The notes below the pieces were generated by a model, which was not told the DNA's origin, ran no database searches, and worked only from the letters and a program-made list of their open reading frames with translations. Position numbers and translations under genes: made by a program. Below are positions 8,487-15,915 of a stretch of DNA of 46,262 nt, in pieces. The stretch's first letter is position 1, and each line of letters begins with the position of its first letter. This stretch comes from Dorea sp. D27 (lineage in GTDB: Bacteria; Bacillota; Clostridia; Lachnospirales; Lachnospiraceae): NCBI RefSeq assembly GCF_001185345.1, contig NZ_KQ236744.1:346124-392385 (forward strand), written 5' to 3'.

Positions 8487-9482
8487 ATGCAGCGTATATT
8501 AAACAACCCGGATAATATTGTAGATGAGATGCTGGGAGGATTTCTGAAAGCGCATAGAGATATCGTGGAGGCAACGGACAATCCAAGGGTCGTCAAGGCG
8601 AAGCATATCCCGGAAGGAAAAGTAGGCGTCGTTACTGGCGGAGGCTCGGGGCATAAACCGGCTTTCATCGGATACGTAGGAGAGAACCTGTGCGACGCGG
8701 CGGCCGTAGGAGAGATCTGCTCCTCCCCTACGGCGGCGGCTTTCCTGGACGCCTGCAGGGCAGCAGACCAGGGGAAGGGAGTTGCCTGCCTGTACGGCAA
8801 TTACTCCGGAGACAACATGAATGTAAAGATGGCAGTGAAGATGGCCAAAAAAGCTGGAATTACGGTAAAGACGGTGGTGGCCAATGACGATGTGGCATCT
8901 GCGCCGAAAGACGAGAGAGAGAAGCGCCGCGGCGTGGCAGGTGAAGTCCTGATGTGGAAAGTCGGCGGAGCGAGAGCGGCCAAAGGCGGTAATCTGGACG
9001 AGGTGATTGCGGCAGCCCAGAAGGCCATAGACAATACCCGTTCTGTCGGTATCGGGCTGACACCGTGTACGCTTCCGGCTGTTGGCCATCCGAATTTCGA
9101 GATCAAAGATGGGACGATGGAAGTCGGAATCGGCCATCACGGAGAACCGGGGATTGAGGTATGTCCGCTTGAGACGGCAGATCAGATGGCAAAGAGAATG
9201 GTAGATGTAGTGCTGCCGGATTATCCTTTCAAAGAGGGAGACGAGGTGGCGGTGCTCGTGTCCGGGCTCGGAGCAACACCGGTCATGGAACTGTATGTAT
9301 TATATGACGAGATTGATAAGCTTCTGAAGGAGAAGGGAATCAAAACCCATAAAGCATATGTGGGCAACTACTTCACATCCCTGGAGATGATGGGGGCGAC
9401 GCTGACAGTCATGAAGCTGGATGAAGAGCTGAAAGAGCTGCTGGATATGCCGGCTTACAGCATGGGGCTGAAACAACGGTAG
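8487..9482 (+). CDS. DhaK-type kinase subunit (substrate binding), candidate erythrulose kinase subunit
   Basis: A 331-residue DAK1 domain. The covalent-substrate His is in GIGHHGEPG (His218) and the first substrate loop is GGGSGHKP with His56. In classical dihydroxyacetone kinase the loop is GHEPAH, so the GHKPAF form here points to a different substrate. It binds a small ketose as a hemiaminal and the DhaL partner, encoded next, supplies the phosphoryl group. No PTS DhaM is present, so the phosphoryl donor is probably ATP. Placed after a tetritol dehydrogenase, erythrulose is the likeliest substrate; dihydroxyacetone remains possible. Confidence 0.8.
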   Translation: MQRILNNPDNIVDEMLGGFLKAHRDIVEATDNPRVVKAKHIPEGKVGVVTGGGSGHKPAFIGYVGENLCDAAAVGEICSSPTAAAFLDACRAADQGKGVACLYGNYSGDNMNVKMAVKMAKKAGITVKTVVANDDVASAPKDEREKRRGVAGEVLMWKVGGARAAKGGNLDEVIAAAQKAIDNTRSVGIGLTPCTLPAVGHPNFEIKDGTMEVGIGHHGEPGIEVCPLETADQMAKRMVDVVLPDYPFKEGDEVAVLVSGLGATPVMELYVLYDEIDKLLKEKGIKTHKAYVGNYFTSLEMMGATLTVMKLDEELKELLDMPAYSMGLKQR

Positions 9483-9517
9483 GACGGACAGACAACATAC
9501 AGGGAGGGGTTAATGAG

Positions 9518-10156
9518 ATGAACACATTTAAAAATGCAGACGGTAAGTCTGTACTGCTGAAAATGGTCAGGGCCATCCAGGAGAATAAAGCGTACCTTGG
9601 TGAGGTAGACGGCCTGATTGGTGACGGAGACCATGGCATGAACATGAACAAAGGATTTTCTGTATTTGAAGCCCGATTTGCGGATAAAGATATAAGCTTT
9701 ACGGAAGGACTGGATGAACTGGGCATGATACTGCTGAATGAAATAGGAGGTTCCATGGGGCCCATCTATGGAACCATCTTTATGGACATGGCAGAGGCGG
9801 GGGAAGACCTGGATGAAATCGGCGTGGCTGATTTTGGAAATATGCTGGCGGCAGGACTTGACGGCCTGCACGGAATCGTGGAGGCCCAGGTGGGAGATAA
9901 GACGCTGGTAGACACGCTTTCTCCCGCGGCAGACGCGGTAAAGCAGGCCGGCGAGGCGGGGGAAGGGTACGGACCCGCGCTTCAGAGGATGAAAGCGGCA
10001 GCGGAGGCCGGGCGCGACAGCACAAAGGACATGGTGGCAAAGTTCGGGCGTTCCAGCCGTCTGGGAGAGCGTTCCAGAGGAGTGCTCGACGCAGGAGCCA
10101 CATCATGCTGCATCCTATTGTCTGCCATGGCGGAAGGGATATCGGAACTATTGTAA
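9518..10156 (+). CDS. DhaL-type kinase subunit (nucleotide binding)
   Basis: A 212-residue DAK2 domain. The metal/nucleotide motif is GDGDHGMNM (about residues 39-47), and the C-terminal glycine-rich motif is GRSSRLGERSRG followed by an Asp-Ala-Gly-Ala loop. The start ATG 9518 follows GGGAGGGG. It completes the DhaKL enzyme begun by the previous gene, 36 bases upstream. A strong terminator follows, so this ends the operon starting at 1674. Confidence 0.85.
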   Translation: MNTFKNADGKSVLLKMVRAIQENKAYLGEVDGLIGDGDHGMNMNKGFSVFEARFADKDISFTEGLDELGMILLNEIGGSMGPIYGTIFMDMAEAGEDLDEIGVADFGNMLAAGLDGLHGIVEAQVGDKTLVDTLSPAADAVKQAGEAGEGYGPALQRMKAAAEAGRDSTKDMVAKFGRSSRLGERSRGVLDAGATSCCILLSAMAEGISELL

Positions 10157-10185
10157 ACCAACAAATCAAGTGTATTAGGACATAG

Positions 10186-10222
10186 ACCCAAGGTGCCTGT
10201 CTCAGGCATTTTGGGTTTTTTT
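10186..10222 (+). terminator. Terminator of the tetritol-type operon
   Basis: acccaaggtgcctg (10186-10199) pairs with caggcattttgggt (10203-10216) with one or two mismatches, then a run of T. It marks the end of the unit that began at 1551. Confidence 0.85.
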
Positions 10223-10346
10223 ATTACATAGGAAACTGCGTATCCGTAATAAAAACTATCCGGGGGAAGCGCACTGGCGCGAAGATGTAGTATGCCGCAA
10301 ACGACCGAGCTCGGCGCGGGAATGTGCCGGGGTACATCCTTTTTTT
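10221..10346 (+). other. Structured intergenic element between the DhaL and SorC genes
   Basis: Beyond the terminator lies non-coding DNA with several dyads: TTATTAC (10221-10227) with GTAATAA (10246-10252), a perfect 10-base palindrome CCGAGCTCGG near 10307, and GATGTA paired with TACATC flanking it and followed by a run of seven T (about 10340-10346). Its GC-rich core differs from the AT-rich surroundings. It could be a structured RNA, a second terminator or a dispersed repeat; only one copy is seen here. Confidence 0.4.
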
Positions 10347-10385
10347 GGCTGTAAACAATAAGTGGAAAATATAAAGAAGCAATGT

Positions 10386-10406
10386 TATACTCTTATTAAG
10401 ATAAGA
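10386..10406 (+). promoter_or_regulatory. SorC gene promoter with overlapping palindrome
   Basis: TATACT (10386-10391) is a likely -10, with a weak -35 (TGGAAA, 10363-10368) 17 bases upstream. TCTTAT-taag-ATAAGA (10391-10406) is a palindrome just downstream, placed as an autorepression site would be. Confidence 0.5.
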
Positions 10407-10436
10407 ATATAGTTAGGTTTTTAACAAGGAGGCACT

Positions 10437-11369
10437 ATGAAAAGGAACCTGTATATAAAAATAGCGTATTGGTATTATACGCTTGGAATGACCCAGGATG
10501 AGATTGCGAAGCGTCTTTCCTTTACGAGGCAGAAAGTGAACCAGATCATCAGCTCTCTTATTGATTTGGACGTTGTAAATATTAATATCCACGGTTACGA
10601 GCGGGATAATGTGGAGCTGGAATGCAGGATAGAGGAGCGTTTTGGCTTGAAGGAGGTGCTTGTTACAGAAGACTATGGGGAAAGCAGCACTGCAATCTAC
10701 AAAGTAGCCAATGTAGCGGCTCAGTACCTGGATGAGAATATCAAGCAGGGGGATATCATCGGAGTATCCTGGGGGCATACGCTGTCGGAGGTCGTCAAGC
10801 AGATGGAATTTAAAAGGCGCAGCGAATGCCGGGTCGTGCAGCTTATCGGTGCCCAGAACATAGAGGACTTCGTGGAGAAGTCGGACGAAATTGCCAGGGG
10901 GCTTGCCAACAGGCTGGACTGCCCGAGCTATATGCTGTATGCTCCGGTTGTGGTGGAACACGCGGAGACGAAAAAATGGCTTATGGAGGAAAGAAGTATC
11001 AAAGTATCCTGTGAGCTTATGCAGAAGTGCGATGTGGCGCTGCTTGGGGTAGGAGAGCTTACAGAGCAGTCTACCATGTGCACGAGCGGGCACATAACGA
11101 GAAATGACGTGCGGATACTGAGAGAACGTGGATTTGTCGGAGATATTGCCATGAATCCAATCAGGAAAGACGGAAGCTGGGACAACTGTCCCTTAAGCGA
11201 CAGACTTTTAAATGCAGATATGGAGTGCCTGAAAGGAATAAAGAATACCGTTCTGATTGCGAGCGGCGCGCAGAAAGTGGAAGCAATACAGGCAGCCCTC
11301 TGTACAGGAACAATCAACACGTTAATAGTAGATGTAACAACAGCAAGGCAGGTTATGGACAGCTTTTAA
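10437..11369 (+). CDS. SorC/DeoR-family sugar-binding transcriptional regulator (EryD-like)
   Basis: A 310-residue regulator. Residues 5-50 form a DNA-binding helix-turn-helix ('YYTLGMTQDEIAKRLSF' style) and the rest is the SorC effector domain of a phosphosugar-isomerase-like fold, with GVSWG and ASGAQKVEAI loops. This family senses phosphorylated sugars or polyols; the erythritol repressor EryD belongs to it. Its place between the tetritol-type operon and the two-kinase operon makes it a candidate regulator of both. Start ATG 10437 follows AAGGAGG. Terminator at 11398-11435. Confidence 0.85.
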   Translation: MKRNLYIKIAYWYYTLGMTQDEIAKRLSFTRQKVNQIISSLIDLDVVNINIHGYERDNVELECRIEERFGLKEVLVTEDYGESSTAIYKVANVAAQYLDENIKQGDIIGVSWGHTLSEVVKQMEFKRRSECRVVQLIGAQNIEDFVEKSDEIARGLANRLDCPSYMLYAPVVVEHAETKKWLMEERSIKVSCELMQKCDVALLGVGELTEQSTMCTSGHITRNDVRILRERGFVGDIAMNPIRKDGSWDNCPLSDRLLNADMECLKGIKNTVLIASGAQKVEAIQAALCTGTINTLIVDVTTARQVMDSF

Positions 11370-11397
11370 CATATAAATACAATCAAGAAGAAATTAC

Positions 11398-11435
11398 AGC
11401 GCTATCTGGACAGGAAGTCCAGATGGCGCTTTTTC
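11398..11435 (+). terminator. Terminator after the SorC gene
   Basis: agcgctatctggac (11398-11411) pairs with gtccagatggcgct (11417-11430) around a 5-base loop, followed by five T. Confidence 0.85.
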
Positions 11436-11448
11436 TATAAGAAAGGAA

Positions 11449-11512
11449 TTGACAAAAGTGCAGGAGGTGATATACTGAGATTACAAATGTAATATAAAAT
11501 TACATATGTAAC
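11449..11512 (+). promoter_or_regulatory. Promoter with two tandem palindromic operators for the two-kinase operon
   Basis: TTGACA (11449-11454), 16-base spacer, TATACT (11471-11476). Just downstream lie two palindromes, ATTACAAATGTAAT (11480-11493) and ATTACATATGTAAC (11499-11512), with centres 19 bases apart, on the same or nearly the same helix face. They share TTACA-n-ATGTAA and fall around the transcription start, as repressor sites do. The SorC regulator just upstream is the best candidate to bind them. Confidence 0.8.
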
Positions 11513-11583
11513 ATTTCATGAGATGAAAAGCGTGTCAGGAAACATAAAAGACCAGTTCGTGACAGCTTTCGGGAGGCTGTAAG

Positions 11584-13113
11584 ATGAAATATATTCTTGG
11601 GATTGATGTCGGAACATCAAACGTAAAGGCTGTTTTATTTGACGAGTGCGGGAATGAAGTGTGCGTGTCCAGCAAGGAGAGCCAGCCCGTCAATGGTACT
11701 GCCAACCAGATGGAACAGGATATGGACCTTATATGGGAAAAAGTGAAGCACTGCGTAAAATCTGTCATAGAGGAAGGGACCGGTGGCCGTGATGAAGTAA
11801 TCGCGGCCGGCGTGACGGGGCAGGGGGAAGGGTGCTGGCTGATCGACGGCGAAGGAAATCCGGTACAGAACGCTATACTGTGGTGTGACGGACGAGCGGT
11901 GGATGAGGTCAGGGCCATTACAGAGGACTGTCCCGAGATTGGCAGGCTCTATCACACGACTACCGGCACGCCGCCATTACTTGGCAATCAGATGATTCTT
12001 TTAAAATGGATGAAGAATAACCGGAAAGAGATACTCGATCATGCGGAACATCTCATATTCTGCAAAGACTGGATACGCTATAAGATGACCGGGAAGATCA
12101 GAACAGAGATTACAGACAGCCTTACTTCCCTCGTAGATGTAAGGAGCGGGGCCGTGGCGGATGAGCTGATGAAAGCACTGGACATTTACGAATATAGAAG
12201 CTGCCTTCCGGATCCGGTCCGTTCTGATCAAGTGATAGGAGCTGTTCTGGATTCTTTTGCAGATGAAGTAGGGCTTCAGAGGGGAACGCCGGTTATCGCG
12301 GGGGCGCTGGATACTTCTGCAACAGCTGTTGGGCTCGGGGCTATCCATGAAAAAGATGTCTGTGTGATTCTCGGTACGACGTGCGCAAGTGAAATAGTGT
12401 TGAAAAAAGAGGACTGCCATTTTGGAGCGGAGAATACAAGATATGAAAAGCACCCTCTGGGCGACTTGTATGTAGAACTGCAGCCTACGCTTAACGGGAC
12501 GCCAAATATCGACTGGATGCTTGGAAGCATATCTCTTACAAAAGACTTTAACGAAATAGACAGAATCGTAGACAGGACACCGGTAGGATGCGGCGGCGTC
12601 GTGTACCACCCCTACATCAGCGTGGCAGGTGAGCGCGCTCCCTTCTATCACCCGTATGCGAGAGCCAGCTTTTTCGGTATCAGCCAGGTGACGACGAGAG
12701 ACCATCTGATCCGGGCCGTTTACGAAGGTATCAGCCTATCCATCAGGGACTGTCTCCAGCATGTAGATAAAAGCGGGACAATATACCTCGCCGGAGGCGG
12801 AGCCAAAAGCCCGGTATGGGCTCAGATGATTGCAGACGTGGCCGGCATGAAAGTCATGATTCCGGCCGGCGAAGAACTGGGAGCAAAAGGCGTGGCGCTT
12901 ATGGCCGGCGTAAGCCAGGGATTGTACGCGGACTATGACGATGCCGCGGGAAAAGCCTGTACGTTCAAACATATCTACCTTCCCGACCCGCCGAATGTTC
13001 AGAAATACGATCTCTTATATGAACTGTATAAAAGGGTTCGGATACATAATCAGGAAATATGGGACTACAGGCATCAGATGAACAAAAAAATCAAAGCCAT
13101 CAAGGAGGATTAA
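11584..13113 (+). CDS. FGGY-family carbohydrate kinase 1
   Basis: A 509-residue kinase. Phosphate-binding motif D-V-G-T-S-N-V-K is at residues 8-15; GQGEG and WCDGRA are substrate-site regions; the ATP-site motif GTTCASE and the C-terminal AGGGAKSP complete the two-domain actin-like fold. The GQGEG/WCDGRA pattern resembles kinases of the L-xylulose/erythritol type more than classical xylulokinase, but the substrate cannot be fixed. First gene of an operon with a dehydrogenase 4 bases downstream. The stop TAA overlaps the ribosome-binding site of the next gene. Confidence 0.85.
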   Translation: MKYILGIDVGTSNVKAVLFDECGNEVCVSSKESQPVNGTANQMEQDMDLIWEKVKHCVKSVIEEGTGGRDEVIAAGVTGQGEGCWLIDGEGNPVQNAILWCDGRAVDEVRAITEDCPEIGRLYHTTTGTPPLLGNQMILLKWMKNNRKEILDHAEHLIFCKDWIRYKMTGKIRTEITDSLTSLVDVRSGAVADELMKALDIYEYRSCLPDPVRSDQVIGAVLDSFADEVGLQRGTPVIAGALDTSATAVGLGAIHEKDVCVILGTTCASEIVLKKEDCHFGAENTRYEKHPLGDLYVELQPTLNGTPNIDWMLGSISLTKDFNEIDRIVDRTPVGCGGVVYHPYISVAGERAPFYHPYARASFFGISQVTTRDHLIRAVYEGISLSIRDCLQHVDKSGTIYLAGGGAKSPVWAQMIADVAGMKVMIPAGEELGAKGVALMAGVSQGLYADYDDAAGKACTFKHIYLPDPPNVQKYDLLYELYKRVRIHNQEIWDYRHQMNKKIKAIKED

Positions 13114-13117
13114 TATT

Positions 13118-14155
13118 ATGAAGATTTTTTTTACCGCTGAGTACGATGAAGAGGAACTGGAACCGCTGTATGAGGCAGGGGAGGTCATAAAAGACGGATG
13201 GGCGCTTGGACTTCCAAAGATGCTGGAAGAAGAGCTGATGGATAAGACTAGAGACGCAGACATGATAATCACTAGCTACGATGACATCACAAGAAACGTA
13301 ATCGAAAATGCCGAGCATCTCAAATTGATCGCATGCACGAGGGCCACGCCGGTTAATGTGGATATGGCGGCGGCAAGGGAGCGCGGCATACCCGTGCTTT
13401 ACACGCCGGGGCGCAACTCCGACTCTACCGCGGAGATGACGATAGGGCTCATGCTGTCGGCTGCCAGAAAGATACCTATGGCTTATAAAGCATTAAAAGA
13501 TGGGAAGTATACTGGGAACCCGGATGCCAGGAAAGAGACAAAGGCTGGTCTGAAGGCGGATGTAATCTGGGATATGAAATTGGATGCACCATACATGGTG
13601 TTCAAAGGAACACAGCTGAAAGGAAAGACGCTCGGTATCCTGGGCTACGGCAGCATCGGCCGCAGGGTAGGACGCATTGCCAGGGCTTTTGGCATGGAAC
13701 TTCTGATTTTCGATCCTTTTGTCGGTGAAGTCGAGATAGAAGAGATAGGTATAAGAAAAGCATCATCAGTAGAAGAGCTGATGAGAGAATCTGATTTTAT
13801 TACATGCCATATGAAGGTTACTCCGGAGACGACAGGGATCATCAGCCGGGAGCGGATTGCTTTGATGAAACCAACCGCATATTTTATCAACGCATCGAGG
13901 GGAGCGATTCTTGATGAGGATGCCCTCATAGAAGCGCTGAAAGATAAAAGAATCGCAGGCGCGGCATTTGACGTATATGCAAGTGAACCGATATCGGGGA
14001 ACCATCCATATATTACGGAGCTTGACAACGTAGTCGTTACACCTCATATCGCGGGAGCGACAGACGACGTGCTTGTGAACCATACAAAACAGATTGTATC
14101 TGATATAAAGAGGTTCCTGAAAGGGGAGCACCTGTTATATCAGTACAGATATTAA
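13118..14155 (+). CDS. D-2-hydroxyacid dehydrogenase family protein 1 (PGDH-like)
   Basis: A 345-residue NAD(P)-dependent enzyme. The Rossmann loop is GYGSIGRRVG near residue 175. The catalytic trio is intact: Arg in NASRGA, Glu in YASEP, His in TPHIAG. A roughly 30-residue insertion before the Rossmann fold, rich in K, D and W (ending ...APYMVFKG), is not typical of phosphoglycerate dehydrogenase but is shared in position with the paralogue at 14847. It would interconvert a 2-hydroxy acid and a 2-keto acid; the true substrate is unknown. Confidence 0.8.
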   Translation: MKIFFTAEYDEEELEPLYEAGEVIKDGWALGLPKMLEEELMDKTRDADMIITSYDDITRNVIENAEHLKLIACTRATPVNVDMAAARERGIPVLYTPGRNSDSTAEMTIGLMLSAARKIPMAYKALKDGKYTGNPDARKETKAGLKADVIWDMKLDAPYMVFKGTQLKGKTLGILGYGSIGRRVGRIARAFGMELLIFDPFVGEVEIEEIGIRKASSVEELMRESDFITCHMKVTPETTGIISRERIALMKPTAYFINASRGAILDEDALIEALKDKRIAGAAFDVYASEPISGNHPYITELDNVVVTPHIAGATDDVLVNHTKQIVSDIKRFLKGEHLLYQYRY

Positions 14156-14173
14156 GAAGATGGAGGAAGAAAG

Positions 14174-14827
14174 ATGAACAGAGAAAAAGCGAAACTGATG
14201 CAGATCGAAGTGTGCAATACGGCCCTGAAGATGTACCACAGCGGGCTCGTGGCAGGAACGTGGGGAAACATATCCGGCCGGGTAGATGACGAGTATATGG
14301 TAATCACGCCGTCCGGCATGGACTATGAGCGCCTTGCCGCGGAGGAGATGGTGATCGTCAATATGAAAACACTTGCGTATGAAGGAAGTTTAAAACCTTC
14401 TGTCGAGGCTGTTGTGCATGCCGCTATATATCTGGACCGGCCGGAGATAAATGGCATCATGCATACGCATTCCACCTATGCCCTCACGGTAGCCGCGGCC
14501 AGAAAGTCCATCCCCCCTATCTGTGACGACCAGGTTCAGATTCTGGGAGGCGATGTGCGTCTGGCGGCATATACGATGCCGGGGACAAAGGAGATGGCGG
14601 AGGCTGTAGTCGGTGCTTTAAGAGGCAGGGCCGGGGCTCTGATAGCCAACCATGGCGCCATTACGGCAGGGCGGACACTTCCGGAGGCATACGTCGGTTC
14701 TCAGGTACTGGAAAAGGCGGCCATGGTATATGTCAACGGTCAGAGCATCGGAGGGGGCGTTGAAATATCCCAGGAAGATATCGACTTTTTCCATGACTTC
14801 TTCTTAAACAAATATGGACAGAGATGA
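14174..14827 (+). CDS. Class II aldolase (FucA/AraD family)
   Basis: A 217-residue zinc aldolase. GTWGNISGR is the phosphate-binding loop, the metal ligands include MHTHS (two His) and a later His in the ANHGA motif, and the acidic catalytic residue is in the 'PSVEAVVH' region. Members cleave phosphorylated ketoses (fuculose-1-P, rhamnulose-1-P, erythrulose-1-P) or epimerise ribulose-5-P. Between two dehydrogenases and two kinases it is the likely carbon-carbon splitting step. Start ATG 14174 follows GGAGGAAG. Confidence 0.85.
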   Translation: MNREKAKLMQIEVCNTALKMYHSGLVAGTWGNISGRVDDEYMVITPSGMDYERLAAEEMVIVNMKTLAYEGSLKPSVEAVVHAAIYLDRPEINGIMHTHSTYALTVAAARKSIPPICDDQVQILGGDVRLAAYTMPGTKEMAEAVVGALRGRAGALIANHGAITAGRTLPEAYVGSQVLEKAAMVYVNGQSIGGGVEISQEDIDFFHDFFLNKYGQR

Positions 14828-14846
14828 GAGGGGAGCGGGAGCCAGA

Positions 14847-15899
14847 ATGAAAACGCTGATTACAGCAAGATTTGACAGGCGATATACAGAATTGCTGGAA
14901 ACGGTTGCAACGGAGTATTCGTTTGCCGGCTATGGCGTGACGGGAGAGAAGATGCCGGTATCCGAGCTGAAAGATAAGATAAAGGGGATAGAGCTCCTGA
15001 TTACAGAATTCGAGGATATAACGAAAGATGTAATCGAAGCGGCTGACCGATTAAAAATGATCGTGTGCTGCCGCAACGAAGCGTTTGCCAGTATCGATAT
15101 AGAAGCGGCCACGTCAAGGAAGATTCCGGTGCTGCGGGCAGGCGGGCGAAATGCCATAGCTGTGGCAGAGCATACGATAGCGCTGCTCATGTGCGTATCC
15201 AGAAATATAAGCCGGACAGATCATCTGCTGAAATATACCGATGACCTGACAGGAGTATCCTATAAGGACGGCGGCGGCAAGAGAGCCGAGACGATGTCCG
15301 AGTGGTCCATGGATCCGGATGCGCCGTTCGCCCTCTACGGAGGAGGACCGGAGATGTATGGAAAGACGTTCGGGCAGGTAGGATTTGGCATGATCGGTAG
15401 GGAGGTGGCAAAGCGCGCAAGGGCGCTCGGCATGAACCTTCTCGTATACGACCCATATGTAAGCCAGAAGGATATGGACTATCTCGGGGCGAAAAAAGCG
15501 GATCTGGATACTGTGATGAGGGATTCCGATTTCATCAGTGTAAACTGTAATGTAGTCCCTGAGACAGAAGGCATCATAAGCAGAGAAAAAATCGCCCTCA
15601 TGAAACCGACCGCTTACTTTGTAAATACGGCAAGAGCAAAAGTGCTCGACTATGATGCCCTCTACGACGCCTTGAAAGAAAGCAGGATTGCGGGGGCGGG
15701 GCTGGACGTATATCCGGTTGAGCCGATTCCTTCCGGTGACAAGTTCCTTGGCCTGAAAAATGTCGTATTGACCCCCCATCTGGCAGGTTCGGCAAGGGAC
15801 ATCGTAGGACACCAGACAGAAATTACGTTACATGACGTGAAGAAGCTGCTTGCTGGAGAAAAGCCCCGGTTTATCTGTAACCCGGAGGTGCTCTGCTAG
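14847..15899 (+). CDS. D-2-hydroxyacid dehydrogenase family protein 2 (PGDH-like)
   Basis: A 350-residue paralogue of the enzyme at 13118, with Rossmann loop GFGMIGREVA, Arg in NTARA, Glu in YPVEP and His in TPHLAG, so it should be catalytically competent. The pre-Rossmann insertion is present in different form (Lys/Asp/Gly-rich, with M-D-P-D-A-P-F). The start is taken as ATG 14847; an upstream in-frame ATG at 14814 overlaps the aldolase. The pair of dehydrogenases flanking one aldolase suggests two redox steps on related 2-keto intermediates. Confidence 0.8.
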   Translation: MKTLITARFDRRYTELLETVATEYSFAGYGVTGEKMPVSELKDKIKGIELLITEFEDITKDVIEAADRLKMIVCCRNEAFASIDIEAATSRKIPVLRAGGRNAIAVAEHTIALLMCVSRNISRTDHLLKYTDDLTGVSYKDGGGKRAETMSEWSMDPDAPFALYGGGPEMYGKTFGQVGFGMIGREVAKRARALGMNLLVYDPYVSQKDMDYLGAKKADLDTVMRDSDFISVNCNVVPETEGIISREKIALMKPTAYFVNTARAKVLDYDALYDALKESRIAGAGLDVYPVEPIPSGDKFLGLKNVVLTPHLAGSARDIVGHQTEITLHDVKKLLAGEKPRFICNPEVLC

Positions 15900-15915
15900 G
15901 AGGGAGGTACGAAAA

